Part shown: positions 1 to 8,900 of the stretch, in pieces
Numbering within the stretch: the stretch's first letter is position 1
Layout: every line of letters starts with the position of its first letter
NCBI RefSeq assembly: GCF_043290135.1
Contig: NW_027464602.1
Span: 3,038,001 to 3,102,000 of the forward strand
DNA: 64,000 nt
Direction of reading: 5' to 3'
From: Rhipicephalus microplus
Lineage: Eukaryota; Arthropoda; Arachnida; Ixodida; Ixodidae
Notes under the pieces: model-generated
Databases searched by the model: none
Told to the model about the DNA's origin: nothing
Seen by the model: the letters and a program-made list of their open reading frames with translations, nothing else
Translations under genes and position numbers: made by a program

Positions 1-41
1 ATCTTCAAAGCTATAAGCCCACAGAAAAAAAAGCGCCGCAC

Positions 42-115
42 AACCACCGGGTAGGCTTGAACCTCCGACTTTTCGGTTAACAGCCGATCGCGCTAGCCAA
101 TTGCGCCACGGAGAA
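42..115 (-). tRNA. tRNA-Asn(GTT)-like unit 1, class III
   Basis: The minus strand folds as a 74 nt tRNA-like body with anticodon loop CTGTTAA (GTT, Asn). Class III is marked by GAGCCTACC on the 3' side of the T arm, and here the T loop reads TTCAAGC. The 5' end reads TTCTCCG because the following spacer has the 18 bp deletion described at 116-171. The T stem has an A-A mismatch, so this is probably a pseudo-tRNA. Confidence 0.55.
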
Positions 116-171
116 CCACCGTCAGAATTTTTCTTCAGAGCTATCAGCCCAAAGAAAAAAAAGCGCTGCAC
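116..171 (-). repeat. Shortened 56 bp spacer (130 bp unit variant)
   Basis: The normal spacer between neighbouring tRNA bodies is 74 bp; here it is 56 bp. The 18 bp missing are those just upstream of the tRNA 5' end, so GAGA joins directly to ACCACCGTCAG on the plus strand. The same junction occurs near 3924, 14942, 22978, 26789, 37798, 39699, 42635, 44095, 50746, 59733 and 62308, giving twelve copies. It removes the immediate 5' flank, which could affect Pol III start-site choice (inference). Confidence 0.9.
155..162 (-). terminator. Oligo-T (T8) Pol III-type terminator of unit 2
   Basis: The run of eight A on the plus strand is T8 on the sense strand, starting 9 nt after the tRNA-like 3' end at 172. 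Runs of T6 to T10 stand at the same place in practically every unit. A run of four or more T is the standard Pol III stop. Confidence 0.75.
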
Positions 172-245
172 AACCACCGGGTAGGCTCGAACCTCCAACC
201 TTACGGTTAACAGCCGATCGCGCTAGCCCATTGCGCCACGGAGAC
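172..245 (-). tRNA. tRNA-Asn(GTT)-like unit 2, class III
   Basis: 74 nt body with GTT anticodon and 5' end GTCTCCG. The anticodon-stem 3' strand reads CCGTAAGG instead of CCGAAAGG, a change shared by all copies of this unit (for example near 4,010, 23,065 and 62,400). Confidence 0.55.
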
Positions 246-318
246 AGTCTTGCTCCACTCTCACCACCATCACAACATATCTTCAAAGCTATCAGCGCAA
301 AGAAAAAAAGCAACACAC

Positions 319-392
319 CACTCCCGGGAGGGCTCGAAACTCCAACCTTTCGGTACACAGCCGATCGCGCTAGCCCATTGCGCCTCGGAGAC
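319..392 (-). tRNA. tRNA-like unit 3 with GTG (His-type) anticodon
   Basis: The anticodon loop reads CTGTGTA rather than CTGTTAA, so positions 34-36 are GTG, the His anticodon, on an otherwise Asn-like body. It belongs to class IV: acceptor 3' strand CGGGAGT, T arm GGAGT with loop TTCGAGC and CCTCC. The B box is weakened to GTTTCGAGCCC. It has no feature of a real tRNA-His beyond the anticodon. Confidence 0.5.
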
Positions 393-466
393 AATCTTGC
401 TCCCTTCTCACCACCATCAGAACATAACTTCAAAGCTATCATCCCAAAGAAAAAAAAGCACCGCAC

Positions 467-540
467 CACCACCGGGTGGGCTCGAACCTCCAACCTTTCG
501 GTTAACAGCCGATCGCGCTAGTCAATTGCACCACGGAGAC
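467..540 (-). tRNA. tRNA-Asn(GTT)-like unit 4, class I
   Basis: Class I is the commonest form. T stem GGAGG/CCACC has a central A-A mismatch. Acceptor GTCTCCG against CGGTGGT has a T-T mismatch and two G-T pairs. The anticodon stem ATCGG/CCGAA has an A-A mismatch at its first pair. The A box is altered to TGGTGCAATTGA in this copy. Confidence 0.55.
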
Positions 541-614
541 AGTCCTGCTCTACTCTCACCATCATCAGAACATATCTTCAAAGCTATCAGCCCAAGGAAA
601 AAAAAGCGCCGCAC

Positions 615-688
615 CACCGCCGGGTGGGCTCGAAACTCCAACCTTTCGGTTAACAGCCGATCGCGCTAGCCAATTGCGCCACAGAGAC
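615..688 (-). tRNA. tRNA-Asn(GTT)-like unit 5, class I variant
   Basis: The 5' end is GTCTCTG, as I recall for genuine eukaryotic tRNA-Asn. The opposite acceptor strand is CGGCGGT, so a T-C mismatch remains. The B box is GTTTCGAGCCC. Confidence 0.55.
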
Positions 689-762
689 AGTCCTGCTTCA
701 CTCTCACCACCATCAGAACATATCTTCAAAGCTATCAGCCCAAAGAAAAAAAACCGCCATAC

Positions 763-835
763 CACAACCGGGTCGGCTCGAACCTCCGACCTTTTGGTTA
801 ACACTGATCGCGCTCACCAATTGCGCCTTGGAGAC
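763..835 (-). tRNA. tRNA-like unit 6, class VII, 73 nt
   Basis: This class has lost one base in the anticodon-arm 5' strand (ATCAGTGTTAACC), which disrupts the stem, and the D arm is GGTGAGCGC. The T-arm region reads GGTCGG, then AGGTTCGAG, then CCGACC, which can form a perfect 6 bp hairpin out of register with the normal T stem. Related copies lie near 23,630, 38,450, 42,840 and 53,595. Another set near 5,170, 7,620, 16,040, 16,630 and 28,040 shares the anticodon change but not the CCGACC. Confidence 0.45.
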
Positions 836-908
836 AGTCCTGCTCCACTCTCACCACCATCAGAACATATCTTCAAAGCTATCAGCCCAAGAAAAAAAAG
901 CGCCGCAC

Positions 909-982
909 AACCACCGGGTAGGCTCGAACCTCCGACTTTTCGGTTAACAGCCGATCGCGCTAGCCAATTGCGCCACGGAGAC
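909..982 (-). tRNA. tRNA-Asn(GTT)-like unit 7, class III
   Basis: 74 nt body, A box at 964-975 and B box GGTTCGAGCCT at 920-930. The class III substitution puts a G-T pair beside the A-A mismatch in the T stem. Confidence 0.55.
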
Positions 983-1039
983 AGTCCTGCTCCACTCTAA
1001 CCACCATAAGAACATATCTTCAAAGCTATCAGCCCAAAG

Positions 1040-1047
1040 AAAAAAAA
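1040..1047 (-). terminator. Oligo-T (T8) Pol III-type terminator of unit 8
   Basis: T8 on the sense strand begins 9 nt past the tRNA-like 3' end at 1057. The primary transcript of this unit would be about 90-100 nt if started near the tRNA 5' end (inference). Confidence 0.75.
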
Positions 1048-1067
1048 GCGCCGCACCACCACTGGGT

Positions 1068-1078
1068 GGGCTCGAACC
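1068..1078 (-). promoter_or_regulatory. B box of unit 8
   Basis: Sense GGTTCGAGCCC, close to the Pol III B-box consensus GGTTCGANTCC, the TFIIIC binding site. It is the form found in most class I and II units. Confidence 0.7.
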
Positions 1079-1111
1079 TCCGACCTTTTGGTTAACAGCC
1101 GATCGCGCTAG

Positions 1112-1123
1112 CCAATTGCGCCA
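1112..1123 (-). promoter_or_regulatory. A box of unit 8
   Basis: Sense TGGCGCAATTGG, close to the A-box consensus TRGYNNARNNG, at tRNA positions 8-19. It lies 33 bases upstream of the B box, normal for an intron-less tRNA gene. Confidence 0.7.
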
Positions 1124-1204
1124 CGAAGACAATCCTGCTCCACTCTCACCACCATCAGAACATATCTTCAAAGCTATCAGCCCAAAGAAAAAAAAGCGCC
1201 GCAC

Positions 1205-1278
1205 CACCACCGGGTGGGCTCGAACCTCCAACTTTCCGGTTAACAGCCGATCACGCTAGCTAATTGCGCCACGGAGAA
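1205..1278 (-). tRNA. tRNA-Asn(GTT)-like unit 9, class I
   Basis: Class I body with GTT anticodon. The D-arm region carries TTAGCTAGCGTGATCGG, and the 5' end is TTCTCCG, losing the first acceptor pair. Confidence 0.5.
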
Positions 1279-1352
1279 AGTCCTGCTCCACTCTCACCAC
1301 CATCAGATCTTAACTTCAAAGCTATCAGCCCACAGAAAAAAAAGCGCCACAC

Positions 1353-1426
1353 AACCACCGGGTAGGCTCGGGCCTCCGACGTTTCGGTTAACAGCCGATC
1401 GCGCTAGCCAATTGCGCCACGGAGAC
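1353..1426 (-). tRNA. tRNA-Asn(GTT)-like unit 10, class III
   Basis: Class III body with B-box region GGCCCGAGCCT, so the invariant TTCGA of the B box is lost in this copy; its block A partner near 24,230 carries the same change. Confidence 0.45.
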
Positions 1427-4400
1427 AGTCCTGCTCCACTCTCACCACCATAAGAACATATCTTCAAAGCTATCAGCCCAAAGAAAAAAAGCGCCGCACC
1501 ACCACTGGGTGGGCTCGAACCTCCGACCTTTTGGTTAACAGCCGATCGCGCTAGCCAATTGCGCCACGGAGACAATCCTGCTCCACTCTCACCACCATAA
1601 GAACATATCTTCAAAGCTATCAGCCCGAAGAAAAAAGCAACACACCACTCCCGGGAGGGCTCGAAACTCCAACCTTTCGGTCAACAGCCGATCGCGCTAG
1701 CCCATTGCGCCACGGAGACAGTCTTGCTCCCTTCCCACCACCATCAGAACATAACTTCAAAGCTATCAGCCCAAAGAAAAAAAAGCACCGCACCACCACC
1801 GGGTGGGCTCGAACCTCCAACCTTTCGGTTAACAGCCGATCGCGCTAGCCAATTGCACCACGGAGACAGTCGTGCTCCACTCTCACCACCATCAGAACAT
1901 ATCTTCAAAGCTATCAGCGCAAAAAAAAGCAAAACACCACTCCCGGGAGGGCTCAAAACTCCAACCTTTCGGTTAACAGCCGATCGCGCTAGCCAATTGC
2001 GCCACGGAGACAGTCCTGCTCCACTCTCACCACCATAAGAACATATCTTCAAAGCTATCAGCCCAAAGAAAAAAAAGCGCCGCACCACCACTGGGTGGGC
2101 TCGAACCTCCGACCTTTTGGTTAACAGCCGATCGCGCTAGCCAATTGCGCCACGGAGACAATCCTGCTCCACTCTCACCACCATAAGAACATATCTTCAA
2201 AGCTATCAGCCCGAAGAAAAAAGCAACACACCACTCCCGGGAGGGCTCGAAACTCCAACCTTTCGGTCAACAGCCGATCGCGCTAGCCCTTTGCGCCACG
2301 GAGACAGTCTTGCTCCCTTCCCACCACCATCAGAACATAACTTCAAAGCTATCAGCCCAAAGAAAAAAAAAGCACCGCACCACCACCGGGTGGGCTCGAA
2401 CCTCCAACCTTTCGGTTAACAGCCGATCGCGCTAGCCAATTGCACCACGGAGACAGTCGTGCTCCACTCTCACCACCATAAGAACATATCTTCAAAGCTA
2501 TCAGCCCGAAGAAAAAAGCAACACACCACCACCGGGTGGGCTCGAACTCCAACCTTTCGGTCAACAGCCGATCGCGCTAGCCAATTGCCCCACGGAGACA
2601 GTCGTGCTCCACTCTCACCACCGTCAGAACATTTCTTCAGAGCTATCACCCCAAAGAAGAAAAAAAAGCGCCGCATCACCACCGGTTGGGCTAGAACCTC
2701 CAACCTTTCGGTTAACAGCCGATCGCGCTAGCCAATTGCGCAACGAAGACAGTCCTGCTCCACTTTCACCACCATCAGAGCATATCTTCAAAGCTATTAC
2801 CGCAAAGAAAAAAGCAACACACCACTCCCGGGAGGGCTCAAAACTCCAACCTTTCGGTTAACAGCCGATCGCGCGAGCCCATTGCGCCACGGAGACAGTC
2901 CTGCTCCACTCTCACCACCATCAGAACATATCTTCAAAGCTATCAGCACAAAGAAAAAAAGCGCCGCACCACCACCGGGTGGGCTCGAACCTCCAACCTT
3001 TCGGTTAACAGCCGATCGCGCTAGCCAATTGCGCCATGGAGACAGTCCTGCTCCACTCTCACCACCATCAGAACATATCTTCAAAGCTATCAGCCCAAAG
3101 AAAAAAAAGCGCCGCATCACCACCGGTTGGGCTAGAACCTCCAACCTTTCGGTTAACAGCCGATCGCGCTAGCCAATTGCGCAACGAAGACAGTCCTGCT
3201 CCACTTTCACCACCATCAGAACATATCTTCAAAGCTATTACCGCAAAGAAAAAAGCAACACACCACTCCCGGGAGGGCTCAAAACTCCAACCTTTCGGTT
3301 AACAGCCGATCGCGCTAGCCAATTGCGCCACGGAGACAGTCCTGCTTCACTCTCACCACCATAAGAACATATCTTCAAAGCTATCAGCCCAAAGAAAAAA
3401 AAGCGCCATACCACCACAGGGTGGGCTCGAACCTCCGACCTTTTGGTTAACAGCCGATCGCGCTAGCCAATTGCGCCATGGAGACAGTCCTGCTCCACTC
3501 TCACCACCATCAGAACATATCTTCAAAGCTATCAGCCCAAAGAAAAAAAAGCACCGCACCACCACCGGGTGGGCTGGAACCTCCAACTTTTCAGTTAACA
3601 GCAGATCGCGCTAGCCAATTGCGCCACGGAGACAGTCCTGCTCCACTCTCACCACCATAAGAACATATCTTCAAAGCTATCAGCCCAAAGAAAAAAAAGC
3701 GCCGCGCCACCACTGGGTGGGCTCGAACCTCCGACCTTTTGGTTAACAGCCGATCGCGCTAGCCAATTGCGCCACGGAGACAGTCCTGCTCCACTCTCAC
3801 CACCATCAGAACATATTTTCAAAGCTATCAGCCCACAGAAAAAAAGCGCCACACCACCACTGGGTGGGCTCGAACCTCCGACCTTTTGGTTAACAGCCGA
3901 TCGCGCTAGCCAATTGCGCCACGGAGAACCACCGTCAGAACATTTCTTCAGAGCTATCAGCCCAAAGAAAAAAAAGCGCTGCACAACCACCGGGTGGGCT
4001 CGAACCTCCAACCTTACGGTTAACAGCCGATCGCGCTAGCCCATTGCGCCACGGAGACAGTCTTGCTCCACTCTCACCACCATCAGAACATATCTTCAAA
4101 GCTATCAGCGCAAAGAAAACAGCAACACACCACTCCCGGGAGGGCTCCAAACTCCAATCTTTCGGTCAACAGCCGATCGCGCTAGCCCATTGCGCCACGG
4201 AGACAGTCTTGCTCCCTTCTCACCACCATCAGAACATAACTTCAAAGCTATCAGCCCAAAGAAAAAAAGCACCGCACCACCATCGTGTGGGCTCGAACCT
4301 CCAACCTTTTGGTTAACAGCCGATCGCGCTAGCCAATTGTGCCACGGAGACAGTCGTGCTTCACTCTCACCACCATCTGAACATATCTTCAAAGCTATCA

Positions 4401-4868
4401 GCGCAAAGAAAAAAGCAAAACACCACTCCCGGTAGGGCTCGAACCTCCAACTTTTCGGTTAACAGCCCTTCGCGCTGGCAAATTGCGCCACGGAGAAAGT
4501 CCTGCTCCACTCTCACCACCGTCAGACCATTTCTTCAGAGCTATCAGCCCATAGAAAAAAAAGCGCCGCACCACCACCGGGTGGGCTCGAACCTCCAACT
4601 TTTCGGTTAACAGCCGATTGCGCTAGCCAATTGCGCCACGGGGACTGTCCTGCTCCACTCTCACCACCGTCAGACCATTTCTTCAGAGCTATCACCCCAA
4701 AGAAAAAAAAAGCGCCGCACCACCACCGGGTGGGCTCGAACCTCCAACCTTTCGGGTAACAGCCGATCGCGCTAGCCAATTGTCCCACGGAGACAGTCGT
4801 GCTCCACTCTCACCACCGTCAGAACATTTCTTCAGAGCTATCACCCCAAAGAAAAAAAAGCGCCGCAC

Positions 4869-4942
4869 CACCACCGGTTGGGCTAGAACCTCCAACTTTT
4901 CGGTTAACAGCCGATCGCGCTAGCCAATTGCGCCACGAAGAC
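4869..4942 (-). tRNA. tRNA-Asn(GTT)-like unit, class V
   Basis: Class V has T-arm 3' side CCAACC and B box GGTTCTAGCCC, in which the invariant G of TTCGA is T; reduced TFIIIC binding is expected (inference). The preceding spacer is of the CATTTCTTCAGAGC type. Here the variable region is AGTTGG; in copies with GGTTGG (near 2,680, 3,120 and 6,590) a perfect 6 bp hairpin with CCAACC is possible. Confidence 0.5.
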
Positions 4943-5827
4943 AGTCCTGCTCCACTCTCACCACCATCAGAACATATCTTCAAAGCTGTTACCGCAAAGA
5001 AAAAAGCAACACACCACTCCCGGGAGGGCTCAAAACTCCAACCTTTCGGTTAACAGCCGATCGCGCTAGCCCATTGCGCCACGGAGACAGTCTTGCTCCA
5101 CTCTCACCACCATCAGAACATATCTTCAAAGCTATCAGCCCAAAGAAAAAAAAAGCGCCGCACCACCACCGGGTGGGCTGGAACCTCCGACCTTTTGGTT
5201 AACACTGATCGCGCTCACCAATTGCGCCTTGGAGACAGTCCTGCTCCACTCTCACCACCATCAGAACATATCTTCAAAGCTATCAGCCCACAGAAAAAAA
5301 AGCGCCACACAACCACCGGGTAGGCTCGAACCTCCGACTTTTCGGTTAACAGCCGATCGCGCTAGCCAATTGCGCCACGGAGACAATCCTGCTCCACTCT
5401 CACCACCATCAGAACATATCTTCAAAGCTATCAGCTCAAAGAATAAAAAGCGCCGCACCACCACCGGGTGGGCTCGAACCTCCAACTTTCCGGTTAACAG
5501 CTGATCACGCTAGCCCATTGCGCCACGGAGACAGTCTTGCTCCCTTCCCACCACTATCAGAACATAACTTCAAAGCTATCAGCCCAAAGAAAAAAAAAGC
5601 ACCGCACCACCACCGGGTGGGCTCGATCCTCCAACCTTTCGGTTAACAGCCGATCGCGCTAGCCAATTGCACCACGGAGACAGTCGTGCTCCACTCTCAC
5701 CACCATCAGAACATATCTTCAAAGCTATCAGCGCAAAGAAAAAAGCAAAACACCACTCCCGGGAGGGCTCAAAACTCCAACCTTTCGGTTAACAGCCGAT
5801 CGCGCTAGCCCATTGCGCCACGGAGAC

Positions 5828-5912
5828 AGTCTTGCTCCACTCTCACCACCATCAGAACATATCTTCAAAGCTATCAGCCAAAGATCGCGCTGGCCAATTG
5901 CGCCACGGAGAA
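5828..5912 (-). pseudogene. Truncated 85 bp unit lacking T arm, anticodon arm and terminator
   Basis: A 63 bp deletion joins spacer AGCTATCAGCCAAA directly to GATCGCGCTGGCC on the plus strand. Only the acceptor 5' strand, D arm and A box remain; B box, anticodon and oligo-T are gone. Identical junctions occur at 8426-8510, 11172-11256, 17291-17375, 22249-22333, 28844-28928, 33502-33586, 35945-36029, 45706-45790, 47711-47795, 54845-54929, 57585-57669 and 61047-61131. Thirteen copies of one deletion mean it was spread by duplication. Confidence 0.9.
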
Positions 5913-8900
5913 AGTCCTGCTCAACTCTCACCACAATTAGAATACATCTTCAAAGCTATCACCCCATAGAAAAAAAAAGCGCCGCACCACCACTGGGTGG
6001 GCTCGAACCTCCGACCTTTTGGTTAACAGCCAATCGCGCTAGCCAATTGCGCCACGAAGACAATCCTGCTCCACTCTCACCACCATAAGAACATATCTTC
6101 AAAGCTATCAGCCCGAAGAAAAAAGCAACACACCACTCCCGGGAGGGCTCGAAACTCCAACCTTTCGGTCAACAGCCGATCGCGCTAGCCAATTTCCCCA
6201 CGGAGACAGTCGTGCTCCACTCTCACCACCGTCAGAACATTTCTTCAGAGCTATCACCCCAAACAAAAAAAAAGCGCCGCACCACCACCGGGTGGGCTCG
6301 AACCTCCAACATTTCGGTTAACAGCAGATCGCGCTAGCCAATTGCGCCACGGAGAAAGTCCTGCTCACCTCTCACCACAATTAGAATATATCTTCAAAGC
6401 TATCACCCCACAGAAAAAAAAGCGCCGCACCACCACTGGGTGGGCTCGAACCTCCGACCTTTTGGTTAACAGCCGATCGCGCTAGCCAATTGCGCCACGG
6501 AGACGATCCTGCTCCACTCTCACCACCATAAGAACATATCTTCAAAGCTATCAGCCCAAAGAAAAAAAAAGCGCCGCATCACCACCGGTTGGGCTAGAAC
6601 CTCCAACCTTTCGGTTAACAGCCGATCGCGCTAGCCAATTGCGCAACGAAGACAGTCCTGCTCCACTTTCACTACCATCAGAACATATCTTCAAAGCTAT
6701 CAGCCCACAGAAAAAAAAGCGCCGCACAACCACCGGGTAGGCTCGAGCCTCCAACCTTTTGGTTAACAGCCGATCGCGCTAGCCAATTGTGCCACGGAGA
6801 CAGTCGTGCTTCACTCTCACCACCATCTGAACATATCTTCAAAGCTATCAGCGCAAAGAAAAAAGCAAAACACCACTCCCGGTAGGGCTCGAACCTCCAA
6901 CTTTTCGGTTAACAGCCCTTCGCGCTGGCAAATTGCGCCACGGAGAAAGTCCTGCTCCACTCTCACCACCGTCAGACCATTTCTTCAGAGCTATCAGCCC
7001 ATAGAAAAAAAAGCGCCGCACCACCACCGGGTGGGCTCGAACCTCCAACTTTTCGGTTAACAGCCGATTGCGCTAGCCAATTGCGCCACGGGGACTGTCC
7101 TGCTCCACTCTCACCACCGTCAGACCATTTCTTCAGAGCTATCACCCCAAAGAAAAAAAAAGCGCCGCACCACCACCGGGTGGGCTCGAACCTCCAACCT
7201 TTCGGGTAACAGCCGATCGCGCTAGCCAATTGTCCCACGGAGACAGTCGTGCTCCACTCTCACCACCGTCAGAACATTTCTTCAGAGCTATCACCCCAAA
7301 GAAAAAAAAGCGCCGCACCACCACCGGTTGGGCTAGAACCTCCAACTTTTCGGTTAACAGCCGATCGCGCTAGCCAATTGCGCCACGAAGACAGTCCTGC
7401 TCCACTCTCACCACCATCAGAACATATCTTCAAAGCTGTTACCGCAAAGAAAAAAGCAACACACCACTCCCGGGAGGGCTCAAAACTCCAACCTTTCGGT
7501 TAACAGCCGATCGCGCTAGCCCATTGCGCCACGGAGACAGTCTTGCTCCACTCTCACCACCATCAGAACATATCTTCAAAGCTATCAGCCCAAAGAAAAA
7601 AAAAGCGCCGCACCACCACCGGGTGGGCTGGAACCTCCGACCTTTTGGTTAACACTGATCGCGCTCACCAATTGCGCCTTGGAGACAGTCCTGCTCCACT
7701 CTCACCACCATCAGAACATATCTTCAAAGCTATCAGCCCACAGAAAAAAAAGCGCCACACAACCACCGGGTAGGCTCGAACCTCCGACTTTTCGGTTAAC
7801 AGCCGATCGCGCTAGCCAATTGCGCCACGGAGACAGTCCTGCTCCACTCTCACCACCATAAGAACATATCTTCAAAGCTATCAGCCCAAAGAAAAAAAAG
7901 CGCCGCACCACCACTGGGTGGGCTCGAACCTCCGACCTTTTGGTTAACAGCCGATCGCGCTAGCCAATTGCGCCACGGAGACAATCCTGCTCCACTCTCA
8001 CCACCATCAGAACATATCTTCAAAGCTATCAGCTCAAAGAATAAAAAGCGCCGCACCACCACCGGGTGGGCTCGAACCTCCAACTTTCCGGTTAACAGCT
8101 GATCACGCTAGCCCATTGCGCCACGGAGACAGTCTTGCTCCCTTCCCACCACTATCAGAACATAACTTCAAAGCTATCAGCCCAAAGAAAAAAAAAGCAC
8201 CGCACCACCACCGGGTGGGCTCGATCCTCCAACCTTTCGGTTAACAGCCGATCGCGCTAGCCAATTGCACCACGGAGACAGTCGTGCTCCACTCTCACCA
8301 CCATCAGAACATATCTTCAAAGCTATCAGCGCAAAGAAAAAAGCAAAACACCACTCCCGGGAGGGCTCAAAACTCCAACCTTTCGGTTAACAGCCGATCG
8401 CGCTAGCCCATTGCGCCACGGAGACAGTCTTGCTCCACTCTCACCACCATCAGAACATATCTTCAAAGCTATCAGCCAAAGATCGCGCTGGCCAATTGCG
8501 CCACGGAGAAAGTCCTGCTCAACTCTCACCACAATTAGAATACATCTTCAAAGCTATCACCCCATAGAAAAAAAAAGCGCCGCACCACCACTGGGTGGGC
8601 TCGAACCTCCGACCTTTTGGTTAACAGCCAATCGCGCTAGCCAATTGCGCCACGAAGACAATCCTGCTCCACTCTCACCACCATAAGAACATATCTTCAA
8701 AGCTATCAGCCCGAAGAAAAAAGCAACACACCACTCCCGGGAGGGCTCGAAACTCCAACCTTTCGGTCAACAGCCGATCGCGCTAGCCAATTTCCCCACG
8801 GAGACAGTCGTGCTCCACTCTCACCACCGTCAGAACATTTCTTCAGAGCTATCACCCCAAACAAAAAAAAAGCGCCGCACCACCACCGGGTGGGCTCGAA

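Larger units (their letters stand above)
1057..1130 (-). tRNA. tRNA-Asn(GTT)-like unit 8, class II
   Basis: Class II has acceptor 3' strand CAGTGGT and variable region AGGTC, with CCAAAA replacing CCGAAA in the anticodon arm. Acceptor pairing is worse than in class I, with two mismatches. The A and B boxes are intact, so promoter features are better kept than tRNA pairing. Class II is among the most frequent classes. Confidence 0.55.
1..5390 (-). repeat. Higher-order block A, copy 1
   Basis: About 37 units in a fixed class order that recurs at 22,868-28,256 with a near-constant offset of 22,865-22,867 bp. Shared oddities include the spacer deletion at 111, the GTG unit at 319-392, the class VII unit at 763-835 and GTCAGAATTTTTC near 121. 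Parts also recur alone: about 4,350-5,390 at 6,800-7,840 (offset 2,450), and 4.7-5.39 kb again near 15.54-16.27 kb. Confidence 0.85.
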
